Origin: Monodelphis domestica
Taxonomy: Eukaryota > Chordata > Mammalia > Didelphimorphia > Didelphidae
Assembly: GCF_027887165.1 (NCBI RefSeq)
Contig: NC_077228.1
Span: 213,145,635 to 213,209,634 of the forward strand
DNA: 64,000 bases
Direction of reading: 5' to 3'
This document shows positions 12,001 through 23,128 of this stretch, one piece after another; the first letter of the stretch is position 1; each line of letters opens with the position of its first letter. The notes below the pieces were generated by a model. It saw only the letters and a list, made by a program, of their open reading frames with translations. It ran no database searches and was not told the origin of the DNA. Position numbers and translations under genes: made by a program.

Positions 12001-15000
12001 GAGTTGTTTGTTTGTTTTTTTAACCTTTACCTTCTGTCTTATAATTAATACTAATTGGTTCCAAGACAGAAGAGAGCAGTATGGGTTAGGGATCATGGGT
12101 TAAGTGACTTGCTCATGGTCACACAGCTAGGAAGTATCTGAGGCCAGATTTGAGTCCAGGAATTCCCATCTCTGGGCCACCCATCTGCCCCTAATTTGTA
12201 TGTTTTTTCTTTTGCATTATTTCCTTTCCCTCAGAAGGCCACATCATTCTGTTTCAGCCCCTTTTTTACCTCTCTCTTAGATTATTTAAATTGCCTCCTA
12301 GTACTCCATTTTCTTCCCATCTAGACTTTTCCAAACAATTCTTGAACTGATACCTAGAAAACAAGTGTGACTGTGACTCCTCTGCTCAGTAAACTAATGG
12401 CTCTTTATTACCATGGTGGTCAAAAATAATCAAACCCCCTCTGTAAGGCATTTAAAGCACTCAGCAATCTGACTATAACCTACTTTTCTAGCCATGTTAT
12501 AAATTACTCCCATTCACATACTCTTTGATCTGTACAGACTGTTCTTTACACATACTTTCTCCTCTCTGTCTTTTTTGCAATAGACTGCTATCCCCTGTAC
12601 CTGGAAAATGCATTTCATCATCATGATTTTTAGAATTCTTAATTTACTTCAAAGCTAAACTCTAATGCTATCTAAATGAGTCTTTAATGCATTGTTCTCC
12701 CCTCAAAAATTTACTTTGTATATAATTTACACACACACATGTTATCTCCCTGTAGAATGTAAGTTTGAGAAACTATGTTAAGGACTTCATTTTTTTCTTT
12801 TTCTCCCCAATGTTTGGCATGTATATTAAATAAATCTTGGTTAATTGGCGTAGGTCTTCCATAAAGGATCAATCTACTTCTTGTTTTTGAGGCCTGTTTC
12901 TGTCTCAGTATAATATTTAAAGGATTCCACTGCAGGGTGGAGAGATTTATATTATATAGAGAACAGGCCTTAAAATCATGAAGACCTAATAAAATCTAAT
13001 ATCTGCTAGTTCTGCAGTCATGGCAACTGAGGACTCAAATATATATTACTGAGAAATTGGCGATTGGATCAGTGAAAAGAGTTTCTACACTAGCATAATT
13101 TATCTGTAAGGATTAAATTCTTCTGTTCTCTCCCTCCCCCCAACTTCTCTATCCATCTATTATCCCTCATTCTTGCCATATGACCAGAAGGCCTCACTTT
13201 CTGGCTCTGTGTTCTGGATGATATCTTACCTCAATTCTCATACAAATCATCATTAATTATGTTCCTGCTTTATCTTTCCATGTGGGTTGCCTGGAATTTT
13301 GAGTCTTCTATGATTCATAGCCATCACAAGTCACTGGATGACCAGATAGTGAATTAAAGTTCTTGTCTTTCTTGATTCATTACTAGTGCTACTAGTTTTT
13401 AGATAAAAATTGTCATCCTTGTAAAATTCTCCATCAAATAAAAAGAAGTGAGTAAGGAACTATTTTATACAATAATTAAACCACTAATATTGGCTCCTGT
13501 ATTATAGTTCCTTGTATATAAACCTTGCAGAAGGCAAATTAACAGCGTTAGACAGTTTCAAAGATTTGCAAATTATATTTAAAGATACTTTAAATGATAA
13601 GCTAGATCACCTTTCATATTACAGATGAGGAAACAGACTGAGGAACTGAAATTTATAAATAGCACTCTGAAGTTTAGAAAGCCATTTAACATATTGCCGT
13701 GGGAGTTGCAAATAATCTGGGAAGTAAATCCAACTGTTCCCATTTTTATAGATGAGGACACTGAGGCTCAAGGAGGTTGAGTGACAACTCCTTTATCTAG
13801 TAAACATTAAGAGGTAGGAATAAAGGTCTTAACAGCCCAGGGCCATCATTCTACTGTGCCAGCTGTGGCTTTCTGGGCTAGAAATAAACATAACTGTATG
13901 CTTATGAGTTTGCTAATAAAATCCAGTTTTAGATCGAAGAGGTTCATTGATGGGATTCAGGATTCATATGAGCAGAATTTACTGAGATATGAAGAGCCCA
14001 TGTCACTTAAATAGTATATCCAGCCACTTGCCAAGCTGCTTCCATTTTCCCCCCTAATGCTGCATTGCATATAGCCAATCAATATTTAACTGAGTTTAAG
14101 TTGAGATTACCTTATATTTTTAAGTTTTGTCTTTATCTGAGTTTTAGTTGATTTGTAACTGCTTAGTTAGCTTAAACTTTTAAGAAGCGAAAAGAGCCAG
14201 CCTAGAGGTAATAAATCCATTAACAAAAAACAGGTTGATGCTTTTGCATAAGGCAATCAGTCCCAATATTTGTCTTTTATGTTTGTGTATATAAGTACTG
14301 GAAGTTATTTTGTATACATCCCAAATGTCTTTTTATACTAAGTATTGCTTCCAAAACAGAAGAGTAGTAAGGCCTAGATAATTTGGGTTTAATGACTTTC
14401 CCACAGTCACACACCTAGGAAGTATCTGAGGCCACATTTAACTACCAGGACCCTCATGTCTTCAGACATGGTTCTAATCAACTGAGGTACCTAGTTGCCC
14501 CCCCAAGTGCCTTCCATTAGATTGGCTTTCCTAGTACTTAATGGAGTTTTTAAAATTTCTATATTATAATTTTTATTTTAATAAAAAATTTCCACATGAG
14601 TTTTCCAAAGTCATATGACCCACATCACTTTTCCTCCCCTCTCCTGGAGCTAATAAGCAATTCAATGTGGGTTATACATGTATTATCACACAAAACATTT
14701 CCATATTATTCATTTTTGTAAGTGAATAATCTCAAAGCTAAAACCCCCAAACATAGACCTAAATAAACAATTGGAGAATCATATGCCTTCATCTGTATTC
14801 CAACTCCAACAGTTCTTTCTCTGGAGGTGGATAGCAAAGTACAAGAAAATTCAGATTTGGTTTGCTTTGCTGTGAGAAGTTTATGGCTTGTCACGATGAT
14901 AAACCCTTTAGAAATTCCCTTTCTTTGTTCTTTTTAGAGGTACTTCTACATTCTGCAACAGATATTTATTGAGTGCTTGATAACAAGCTCCACAAGGAGC

Positions 15001-18000
15001 AAATTTTTGGATAGTGGTAAGAACTTTTGGATAGATTGTTATATAGGTGATTCATAACCAAAATGGTTCACCTTTTTTTTTTCTCCCTCTTGCTCTCCTA
15101 GTAATGAAAATAAATGTGAATGGTTGACATGTATTCAGGCGCTATTGACATCTTAGGGATAGGTGTACTTTGCAAAGAAAAAAAAAGATAAACTTTTCTT
15201 TTTTTTAACCAGATCTTGATTGGTATAGGATAATCCCTCCATCAATGTGGGTGAATGAACACTGACTGGAATTTAGACAGAATTGGCTCCCAGCCAATGT
15301 GTCCACCCTGGGAACTTAAACCTAATCCAGTTTTCTTTCTACTGATATATGCTGACTCTCAAAATGCTTCTCTTCTGAAATTTAGAAGCCTAAGTCTATA
15401 AATTGAGTCATATACATTTAAAGTTAGGGTCTTACTTCCATGTGACCTAGCAAATAGTTACACTGTAAACTGCTTTTTGTCTTTTGTTTAGGGTTTGTCA
15501 ATGAGGCAGATCAGATTCCGATTTGATGGACAGCCAATCAATGAAACAGATACACCTGCACAGGTAGGATTTTCCATTGTAATTCCCAGAATTTGTATTT
15601 CATATCATTTCAAAGAATTAAAGTGAAGTAATATAACATGTAACATGGTACCTCATGTTCATAGCATAAAGTCATCTTTGACTCATTTCTCCTTCTGATT
15701 CCTCGTATCAAGCCTCCCAAGTTTTGTCAAATCTCTATTATAACTCATCCATATTCTCTCCAATCTGACCACTATCACTATAATTCAGTCCCTTAATTAC
15801 TTAAACATATCAGGCCCATTGTAAATTATCTGGGCACCCATGTCTACCTTCTGTATCAATTCATCTTGTACATCACTATCAGTAATCTTCCTAATGCACA
15901 CCACTAACCATGTTAATATAAGATTTGCAAAATCCCCCCCCTTTTTTTTTTTTTTAAACCCTTCCTTTCTGTCTTAGAACCGATACAGGCGGAAGAGTGG
16001 TAAGGGCTAGGCAATGGGAGTCAAGTGACTGATCCAGGGTTACACAGCTGGGAAGTGTCTACGGCCACATTTGAGCCTAAGACTTCCCATCTCTGGGCCT
16101 GGCTTTCAATCCACAGAGCCACCCAGCTGCGCGCCCCCCCAATGCCTTCCTCCTAACAGTTGTCTCATGAAGGCCAGTTCTGTAAGTATCAACATTTTAT
16201 AGAGGAAAAAAAGTCCCTGGGTTGAATAAAGATTTTCTTTATTCAACCCAGGTAGTGAGTATCTGATCTCGAACTCAAGTTTCTTGATTTAATGTTCTCT
16301 CCTTGTAGACAATACTGTCTCTCATTGTAATAAATCTTCCAGCCACTTTTCCAGGGCCTGCTAGATAAAGCCCAAACTTCTTTGACATCTAGGTCCCTTA
16401 TCAATCTGAGCCTACCTGCTTTTTTATCCTTAGGCTGCAAGCTAACTTAAAATACTCACTGTCCTAACACTTGACTTTCTTTGCCCCCTTTTCTTATGAT
16501 TGTACCTATATGCTTGTGGTCTCACTTTCTTCCCAGTATCAATTAATCAAAATCTCACATGAATATTGCCTTCAAGACCAAGTTTAAATGCTTCCACCTC
16601 CTTGACCTTCTCAGCTAGATGAATCTTATCCCCCAACTGGTTGCCTGCTGACATTACATGTTAAATAGAAATTGTCCAAGCCAGCTTTCCCTTGTTCACA
16701 GCACTTATTAATGAATAGCAAAGTGTAAATTTTAAAATTGCATCTTAATAGTGAGAATATTATAGTTTTGGAGGTTTATTAAAAGATCATTAGAAATCAA
16801 GGAATAAAGAGGATTCAAAATAAGAAAACCACGTGCCCATGGCTGGTTAGCCATTTTCAAAATCCCCACTCACCACCATCACTGCAGATTCTACATCATG
16901 CCAAAAAGAGAGGAGGAGCCTCAAGGCCCACTCCCTTTAATCATCTGTCTACAGGAAGTATGTAATGACAAGAAGTCAGTGGGCTCTCCTGATCTGTAGT
17001 TCTTTTTTTAGATAACAGATTTTAAAGGCAGCGGATTTTTGGCTTGTTTCTTTAAGCCTACAAAAGCAATTTTGACCTTGGTTTATTTTAGCTTTCTACC
17101 TTTTTCTTTGAACCCCACAGAGAAGGTATTAGTGTATCTCCCTCACCTCCAATACATCCATTGGTTTGATAAATGAGCTTTCTTCTTAAACTTTCACTTG
17201 GCATTTTGTTTTTTAACTGTCTATAAATCTGCTATCTACTTTGTTGTTCAAGAATAGAGTATAACTGTATTAAGAGAGGCTCACTAGGTCTACCTCTGTG
17301 CAGTGGATGTTTGGGCCCCAAAAACACTTGAAGAAAAGTCCGTTTTGGGTTTATTAGCTGTATTAGTGGAGGATGGTTTCCATACTGCAGCATTGAGGAT
17401 ACAAAAAGATGCATGAAACACTCACTCCCTGTAAAGAGGGAATATTCCAATAGGGGAAACAATGCTAGTATATACAGAATAAACCTAAAGAGAATATACA
17501 CAGAAAGGAATTTAAAAAGGAGGTAATTTGAGAGTGAGGGTACTTTCAGTTAAAGGTATCAACAAAGGCTTGAGAGTTCTAATTGTAGAAAAGGTGGCTT
17601 TAAAATAAATAGTATGTTTATTAGCAAAAGGTTGGCTTTGAATGATTTTTAAGGGAAGAATATTTCAGAATATTTCGTTTTTGCTAAACATTTTTTTTTA
17701 AATCTTGTAATTATCCATGAGGAATTATATTCTTTTCTGGAAGAAAAATGAAAATAGGGTACTTGACTTAGGAAACACACTTAAGGGTACAGAAATGTCT
17801 CAGTTTTAAAATTTGATAACATGACAGCTTTATTTTAGTGTTGGCATGGTGGAAAGACTGTTGAGATTTTTCCAAGATTAAAAACTAAGTTAACTGGAAT
17901 CTGGCTAACCTGAATCTTCAATTTGCTCAAAAAGTTGGTCTTAATTTGAGAAATAAAACAAAACAAGCATATTAGGAAGTTTAAAAAATTTAAGAGTCTC

Positions 18001-18537
18001 CCAAACTTTCTGCTGTGTTATATCTTGGGAATTTGTTTAATCCTGTATTTACTATAAAACCTATCCAATCATCAAAAACAACTTTGATAGTTTACTACTG
18101 AGGGATATCTAAGTTTTGTTACAGAAGCAAATTCCAACTCTTTAGGATTTGCTATTTGTCTTTTCAATAATATTGCTTTTAATTCTTCCACTTGTGGTAC
18201 ATGGGATCTCAAGTATACTGTCAGATTTCCACATTGTGCTTTTTTTAATGAGTAATTATCTCTGATCAAGTAATTTTGAATAGTGTCAGATAGTGAAAGA
18301 TGTCATATCAATATCACTTTACTTTGTTATTTCCATGATTTGTAACTGGTTTGGGGGGGGACTAAATATGCCTATGTAGCCTTTGTGCTTATGTAATAGA
18401 AAGTTTTTATGCAAATCTAAACAGTATTTAGAGGTAAGATACACCCATTCAGTGGGGGGGAAACAAGCTGACTCAGTCACTGGTATTATTACTTTGGCCA
18501 AACTATTTGGGTTCCCTCCCCCATATGTCCCCACACT

Positions 18538-18585
<48 letters not shown>

Positions 18586-19289
18586 TTTGCGGATTACATT
18601 AGTTTTTAGTGCCTTAGCCCTCAGCCTCAGTTTTTATGAACTTAGGTTCTTAGAGACCTTGAAAAGATGATTACCATAGCATCACAATAGAGCATTTTTG
18701 TTGGTGTTAAATAGTGTTTGGTTTAATGGTGGTTGTATATTTATGGTAAAAAAAAATGACTACTTTTCTCATGATCCTCACAATAAGTTGTAGTTAGTTA
18801 CATTTTTAAATGATAGGTAAATGTTACCATTTCAGAAGTTCAACCAAAACAATGTTTTCAGTGAATAAAACCTGTCCCATGGTTCTAAGAAAGACCCTTG
18901 CATGAATTTTGTGTGAAGATTACATATATGGCATATCTGTAAGAGCTTTTTTTTTCCCCTTTTTCAACTGTCATGGGCAGTTTCAGTTCAGCTATACAGC
19001 TTTTAAAAATCTGCTGCAGGGAGAAGAAAAGTTTAAAGGTTTTCAATGGATTGACAGTAAGTGTAGGTTATAGGATTCCTAAGATGAAGAATTTGGCAAA
19101 TCTGGGATAAAACAGGAGCCTATAATTCCTTGAGCAATCAATCAGGTCCCAGTATTATGAATTTAAATTAAAAGGATAATCAGCAGAGCTAAAAAGTTTT
19201 ATTTTTATTTTTCTCTTGTACTGTAGTTGGAAATGGAGGATGAAGATACAATTGATGTATTCCAGCAGCAGACAGGAGGCATTTACTAA
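5986..19289 (+). CDS. SUMO2: SUMO2, small ubiquitin-like modifier 2 (four coding exons)
   Basis: The coding sequence joins 5986-6006, 7872-8003, 15492-15563 and 19227-19289 and gives 95 residues, the usual SUMO2 length. SUMO2 is a ubiquitin-fold protein that SENP proteases mature, SAE1/UBA2 activates, UBC9 carries, and which is attached to lysines of mostly nuclear proteins. Visible landmarks are the N-terminus MADEKPK, the sumoylation motif VKTE with K11 used for poly-SUMO chains, the SIM-binding strand QFKIK (31-35), the beta-grasp core, the acidic stretch EMEDED, and the tail QQQTGG followed by IY. Maturation leaves G93 as the reactive end. SUMO3 is excluded because it starts MSEEKPK, lacks one of the paired asparagines and has a longer tail. 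All junctions are GT-AG and all introns are phase 0. The start sits in a strong context (CACCATGG). The only difference from the human protein, as I recall it, is Ile94 for Val in the removed tail. A spliced, intact structure shows this is the parental gene and not a retrocopy. Confidence 0.98.
6985..7230 (+). mobile_element. L2 3' tail and MIR-like piece in intron 1
   Basis: AGCACAGTGCCTGGCACG and CAATAAATGCTGATTAATTG form a clear L2 3' terminus at 6985-7090. 7090-7230 resembles a decayed MIR (GGTTCAAATACC, GGACCTTGGACAAGC). Confidence 0.65.
7872..8003 (+). CDS. SUMO2: SUMO2 coding exon 2 (residues 8-51)
   Basis: The acceptor is a pyrimidine-rich run ending CAACAG and the donor is CAG|GTGAGA. 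It encodes EGVKTENN through YCERQ: the flexible N-terminal arm with K11, the first beta strands with the SIM-binding groove (QFKIKRH), and most of the helix ([12 protein letters not shown]). Confidence 0.97.
8004..9260. other. First part of intron 2, no repeat recognised
   Basis: AT-rich sequence without a recognisable interspersed repeat or coding potential. It starts at the exon 2 donor. Confidence 0.5.
9265..11600 (-). mobile_element. Long L2 LINE copy (or two abutting copies), antisense, with RT remnant
   Basis: From the 3' terminus (ATTAAATACCTACTATGTGC at 9285) through the L2 3'UTR blocks (GGCATTGAATGCCAGATAGG; GGATAGATTGGAATGGGGAA; GGCAACAGATTGGATATGG) into the reverse-transcriptase region. 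On the minus strand at 10700-10882 a frame reads [19 protein letters not shown], close to the L2 RT motif (SILILLDLSAAFDTVDH). 11330-11600 repeats L2 3'UTR text (ACCAGGGAGATCAGGAAAG) and may be a second copy. The element is broken throughout. It fills much of SUMO2 intron 2. Confidence 0.75.
11650..11795 (+). mobile_element. MIR/THER fragment
   Basis: CTTAGTTTCTTCATCTTTAA then GTACTTTGTAAACCTTCAAG and TGTATAAATGTCATC match a MIR/THER core and tail. Confidence 0.6.
12018..12192 (-). mobile_element. MAR1/SINE1-type SINE
   Basis: Reverse copy: TTAACCTTTACCTTCTGTCTT-like tail, GTCACACAGCTAGGAAGTAT, and a head degraded to GGGCCACCCATCTGCCCC. Confidence 0.88.
12230..12860 (+). mobile_element. L2 LINE 3' region, sense
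   Basis: L2 3'UTR in order: GTGACTGTGACTCCTCTGCT, ACTAATGGCTCTTTATTACC, AAGCACTCAGCAATCTGAC, CTCCCTGTAGAATGTAAG, ending TTAAATAAATCTTGGTTAAT. Confidence 0.72.
13610..13875 (+). mobile_element. MIR fragments
   Basis: Two MIR-like pieces: ATTACAGATGAGGAAACAGA at 13619, and a fuller core at 13745-13870 (ATAGATGAGGACACTGAGGC, then GTGCCAGCTGTGGC). Confidence 0.65.
14325..14505 (-). mobile_element. MAR1/SINE1-type SINE, diverged
   Basis: Reverse copy with CAGTCACACACCTAGGAAG and a head degraded to ACTGAGGTACCTAGTTGCCC. It is more diverged than most copies in the window. Confidence 0.8.
14525..14900 (-). mobile_element. L1 3' end, antisense
   Basis: Antisense marsupial L1 3' text: CCTCCCCTCTCCTGGAGCTA, GTTATACATGTATTATCACA, CAACAGTTCTTTCTCTGGAG. 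The same layout occurs at 32325, 58250 and 58720. Confidence 0.7.
15492..15563 (+). CDS. SUMO2: SUMO2 coding exon 3 (residues 52-75)
   Basis: Acceptor TTTAG, donor CAG|GTAGGA. The 24 codons run from GLSMRQIRF to NETDTPAQ and cover the central beta strands of the ubiquitin-like fold, including the RFRFDGQPI strand-turn. Confidence 0.97.
15945..16137 (-). mobile_element. MAR1/SINE1-type SINE inside L2
   Basis: Reverse copy from TTAAACCCTTCCTTTCTGTC to ATCCACAGAGCCACCCAGCT. It sits within the flanking L2, so it is younger than that copy. Confidence 0.9.
16216..16252. repeat. Perfect palindrome, 17-bp arms and 3-base loop
   Basis: CCTGGGTTGAATAAAGA at 16216-16232, loop TTT, then TCTTTATTCAACCCAGG at 16236-16252, an exact reverse complement. 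It lies in SUMO2 intron 3 within old L2-derived sequence. Confidence 0.95.
17355..17530 (-). mobile_element. L2 fragment, antisense
   Basis: Weak L2 3'-region order: AGCATTGAGGATACAAAAAG, then ACTCCCTGTAAAGAGGGAA, then a block with several 'tatacagaataaa'-like words. Confidence 0.45.
17531..18530. other. Intron 3 sequence, no repeat recognised
   Basis: AT-rich, without coding potential. The small open frame on the minus strand at 18072-18269 has no recognisable domain. Confidence 0.45.
18539..18584. repeat. (GT)23 microsatellite
   Basis: 23 uninterrupted GT units in SUMO2 intron 3. Long perfect dinucleotide runs like this are usually length-polymorphic. Confidence 0.98.
19227..19289 (+). 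CDS. SUMO2: SUMO2 coding exon 4 (residues 76-95 and stop)
   Basis: Acceptor TGTAG. Encodes [12 protein letters not shown], then QQQTGG, the processed C-terminus, then Ile-Tyr and TAA. The residue after the diglycine is Ile where human SUMO2 has Val. SENP cleavage removes it, so the mature protein would be unchanged. Confidence 0.97.
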   Translation: MEMEDEDTIDVFQQQTGGIY

Positions 19290-19910
19290 AGAGAACCTGC
19301 AACTCTACTCCAGAACTGTGCTCCCAAGGAAAACAATACATTCACAATTAGAAAACCAAGATTTGGTTCCTCCACATCCTGACTACTGCAGTATAGTTTT
19401 CTCTCTTCTTTGATTCCCTTCCCCCATTCCTTTATTGTACATAAAGTAACTGGTGTATGTGCACAGGCATAATGCGTATTTTTTTTTTTAACTAAATGGC
19501 CGATGGTATGTTTTGATCAACATCAAATGGAGATGGGGAGGGGGGAAAACAAACTGGTTCTGTGAAAATATCCCTTTTCTCCATTAGTGGCATGCTCATT
19601 CAACTTTTATCTTTATATTCCAGTAAGTTATTTTGCTCTCACTGTTTAACAACAAAAAAAAAACCCACAAAAAAATCCTTGCATACCTTGTTTGATTGGA
19701 TAATTTCAATGTTTTTCTTTTATCATTGTAAAACCAAGGACGATTTTATAACTTTTTTGTACGTAGCTGTTACATGTAGGGCAATCTCTGTCTCTCAGTA
19801 GGGATAAATTACTATAAAGAAAATGATCCTAGATAGTTTTCCCTTAAAGTCAAACATCTTGTTGTTTAAATAAACTTCTTGTTTAAAATAAACTGTTTTC
19901 TTTAATTATT
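19290..19910 (+). other. SUMO2: SUMO2 3' untranslated region
   Basis: It starts after the TAA at 19287-19289 and ends just beyond two polyadenylation signals. It is AT-rich, carries no recognisable interspersed repeat, and includes the run CTTTATTGTACATAAAG. Lack of repeats fits selection on a short UTR. The end is inferred as about 15-20 bases past the second signal. Confidence 0.85.
19869..19892 (+). terminator. Two AATAAA polyadenylation signals of SUMO2
   Basis: AATAAA occurs at 19869-19874 and again at 19887-19892, followed by a T-rich stretch (GTTTTCTTTAATTATT) that could serve as the downstream element. Either may be used. Confidence 0.8.
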
Positions 19911-21625
19911 CTCAAGAAGCTATTAAGAAATGGTGATGTAGAGAAATAGTATTTAGTTAACATGCTAAAAGAGAAAGATTAAGGGATTGAAAATTATTTT
20001 CTTGACTTGAAATTAGCATTTGTGAGGTTGATATATTTCTGTTGGCATTAATGATTAGGATTTAGTAAGTGGCCTTTATAAATATATTTTCTTGTATGCT
20101 CAGTTTTACATTGATTTCAGAAATTCAAAGAATGTGTGAAGATTAAAGGAAGAAAATGAAATATGGTGTGCATTGTATGGCCCTCTTATGCTCATTACTC
20201 AGTGAAGGAAGGTTTAGCTTCAGAAGAACTAAGGAAGAAAGTAAGTGTCACCAGCCCCACAAGAAGTCCCACAGTGAGACAAGATTTGGGCACTTGTAAG
20301 TATATACTTCTAGACAGGAATAGTAACTTCAAATTCATTTAGGTTTTTTAAAATTACAAAGATGGCAGTAAATTTCTTATTTTGGGGTTTTCTGTCTTTG
20401 AAAATCATTCTTTGTCTTACAGGTACTTGACCTAAAATGAACTTGGGTGGGGGAAGGGATGAAGTGGCATTTTCCTGCTTGCAGTATTTGCAGGGGAAAA
20501 GAAAAGCAGGAGAAGAATCTTCTAAAGGATCTATTGGTTCAGGTTCACTATTGGTTTTGTTTTTGTTTTACTTTATTTATATGAGAATCTTAAATGGTGT
20601 TTGGAAAGATTATAGCATCCACTTGGAAAATCCTAGCTGATTTTCATTGTTAGATAAGTTTTAATTGAGGGTATCATCCTAAAAGCTAATTAAGAATACT
20701 GTCTTGTATGAATAAAGAGAGTATATTTTAATTTCTGAAAGGATAAAAAAGCAAATACATTAATACTTAATGGGTCTGTGACTATTTGTAGGTATACCTT
20801 CTATCCCCCATCCCCAACTCTGGTTATGAGCCTCTCTGAATTTAATGAACTTGGTCCTTGGATTTACAAATGAACAGTCCGACACCAGGCCCAAACTTAA
20901 GTCCTTTCCAACTTTTAGGATTTGCCAGACCATGTGCTCTTTTGGGACAGCCTTTGAATACCCAATGTGACCTTCTTGTCCTGATCAGAAGAGGACTTTA
21001 GTGAGAGAAGAGCTTCTTACCAAATTTTATTGATGAAAATAGTTGGGAAGATGTTATTTTTCTGATGATTATTACTGGTAAGAGATTAATGATTTCAGAA
21101 CAGTTTTAGTTCTGAGCTGTCACTATTTCTCCTCCCTCCCCTCTTAGGTTATAGGAAGCAATTTGATCTGGTCATATGCTTGGAAATGAAACCAGGTATT
21201 TATAAAGTGAGTTTAATTCTCACCATCTTTAATCTAGCACTATATCTGCAATCAACTTAACCTTATTCCACCATGTAACCTGGAAGAAAATTAAAACTGT
21301 TCCCATTACAAGTAATGGGTTAGAGACAGAGACTAAACCTTTGAGAGTATATGTGTTCTCTACTTATGTTATACATTATAACAAGATTTTTTGCAAGCTT
21401 TTGAAAGTAAAATCACAAAACAAGTTCAGTAAGTTCGACCCACAAAAGGTTTATGTTAGGATACTCAAATTTCATTCCTTCTGCCTTTTTTTTTTTTGAG
21501 GATGATAAAAGTTTGTGTCTTCCTAGTATCAGGCTTGGCCAATAAAATTTTAAGGTGTTTTAAGTTTTATCAATATAAAAATGGAAAGTTTTTATTTATG
21601 AACCTATGAAAGTATTTTCTTCTAA
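19911..21625. other. Downstream flank of SUMO2, nothing recognised
   Basis: 1.7 kb without a repeat I can name or coding potential. The frame at 20437-20640 has no recognisable domain. Confidence 0.45.
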
Positions 21626-21627
21626 AA

Positions 21628-21795
21628 ATCTTTGCCTTCCATTTTAGCATCAGTTCTAAGCAAGAATAGCAAGGGCTAGGAAATGGCGATTAAGTTAACT
21701 TGTCTAGAATCACACAGCTAGGAAATGGCTGAGATCAGATTTGAACCCAGATCCTTCCTGATTATAGGCCTGATGCTCTATCCATAGTTGCCGCC
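21628..21795 (-). mobile_element. MAR1/SINE1-type SINE
   Basis: Reverse copy: CTTTGCCTTCCATTTTAGCA, GAATCACACAGCTAGGAAAT, ending TATCCATAGTTGCCGCC. Diverged at the head. Confidence 0.85.
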
Positions 21796-22955
21796 AAAGT
21801 ATTTTTTGATATCACAGTTGTTCCAAATTTGCCTTTTTGTTGGCCAAAATAATCTGTGGGGCTTACTACACGAACTTTTTTACAACCACATAGGTAGATA
21901 GCACTGTGGTTATAGTCAGGAAACATGAATTCCGTTTCTCTCCATGAACTATCATGTAATGATTTTAGCCTTTTGAATCTAGTTAAAACACCTGGGCTCC
22001 AAATCTGAACTATTCACATGCAGAATGGGGGCGCATGATAAAATAATGATTTCTGGGGAATAGATCTGGTGATTTTGTTGGAATTTTAACATAGAGCAAG
22101 TCAACCGTGTAACATGGCAAAGTTAGTGCTAGACTATTAAGCTAATGCTAAGCTGTGTGGAAGTTGGAGTAGAGAAAGACTTTGAGACAAGGACAATACT
22201 TTGGATCCTGTTAATCTAGGCGAGAGGGAGGTTACAAGGGTCTGAAAAGTATCCCAGGCACTATAAGGAAGTTTTTATTATTGAGCCATTTGGGGTCTTT
22301 GATCTGCAATTGAAAAAGAAGCATTTAAACATTTGGTCAGTTGCCTCACATATATACTCCAGTGTTGGCTTCTTTGGATCCTTTTAAACCTTTTGTATAG
22401 TACATACAGATACTTATCTGAAAGGTTTGGAAAAAAGTCTTGTACCAAGTAAGCAATGGTCCTCACAAACTTGAGTGCCTTCAGCTTTAAAGGTCTTGGT
22501 AAAAGTGGAACTCAAGTTGTTCTGAAGCTTTGAAGTGGGTTGTAGGTACATGTAAACTTTTGTTTTACTAAACTGACACTTTCTTCCTCAGTTATCAGAG
22601 AGAGCAGATGACTGGACTGTGAGTAATAATACAAACCAAGAAACGAGGTGAATCTAAAGGATTCAGATTCCACACTCTAGAAAGGTACTTTATAATTCAG
22701 ACAGTGGCAGAAGTTGGAGCAGTGCAGTAGAGTGCTATTCCAGACTGATTCCCTTTTTGGTACCAGAAAGCAATTAATGCTGCTCAGTACATCTCAGTCT
22801 ATGGGTTTAAAGGTGTACTACATGATGATTTTGGACACTGGGTCAAGAACACTCAGTAATTCAAAGTGTGAGCTGCCTAAGATAGCAGCAGGTGCCATTA
22901 AAAAGTAGGAATTGTCCTGGTTGTTAGAAAATTTTGGAAAGAAAATACATTTTGT
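21796..22955. other. No gene or repeat recognised
   Basis: AT-rich stretch without supported coding sequence. The short frames at 22278-22466 (-) and 22714-22908 (+) show no domain. Confidence 0.4.
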
Positions 22956-22957
22956 TT

Positions 22958-23128
22958 TGTTTACCTTTCGTTTTAGAATGAATAATATGTATTGATTCTA
23001 AGGCAGAAGAACATTAAGGGCTAGGCAATGGGAGATTTAAGTGACTTCCCCAGGGTCATAGCACAAGGAAGTCTCATGAGGTCAACTTTGAATCCAGGAT
23101 CTATCCACTGAACTACCTAGCTGCCCCT
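22958..23128 (-). mobile_element. MAR1/SINE1-type SINE
   Basis: Reverse copy from GTTTACCTTTCGTTTTAGAA to CACTGAACTACCTAGCTGCC. Confidence 0.87.

Larger units (their letters stand above)
15640..16700 (+). mobile_element. L2 3' region, sense, split by a SINE
   Basis: 15640-15940 and 16140-16700 carry consecutive L2 blocks (TCCATATTCTCTCCAATCTG; CAGGGCCTGCTAGATAAAGC; AGACCAAGTTTAAATGCTTC). The reverse SINE at 15945-16137 lies between them. Confidence 0.65.

Noticed and set aside
5986-19289. SUMO3 or SUMO4 instead of SUMO2
   Set aside because: The N-terminus MADEKPK, two asparagines after VKTE and a two-residue tail after the diglycine fit SUMO2. SUMO4 is intronless and SUMO3 has a longer tail.
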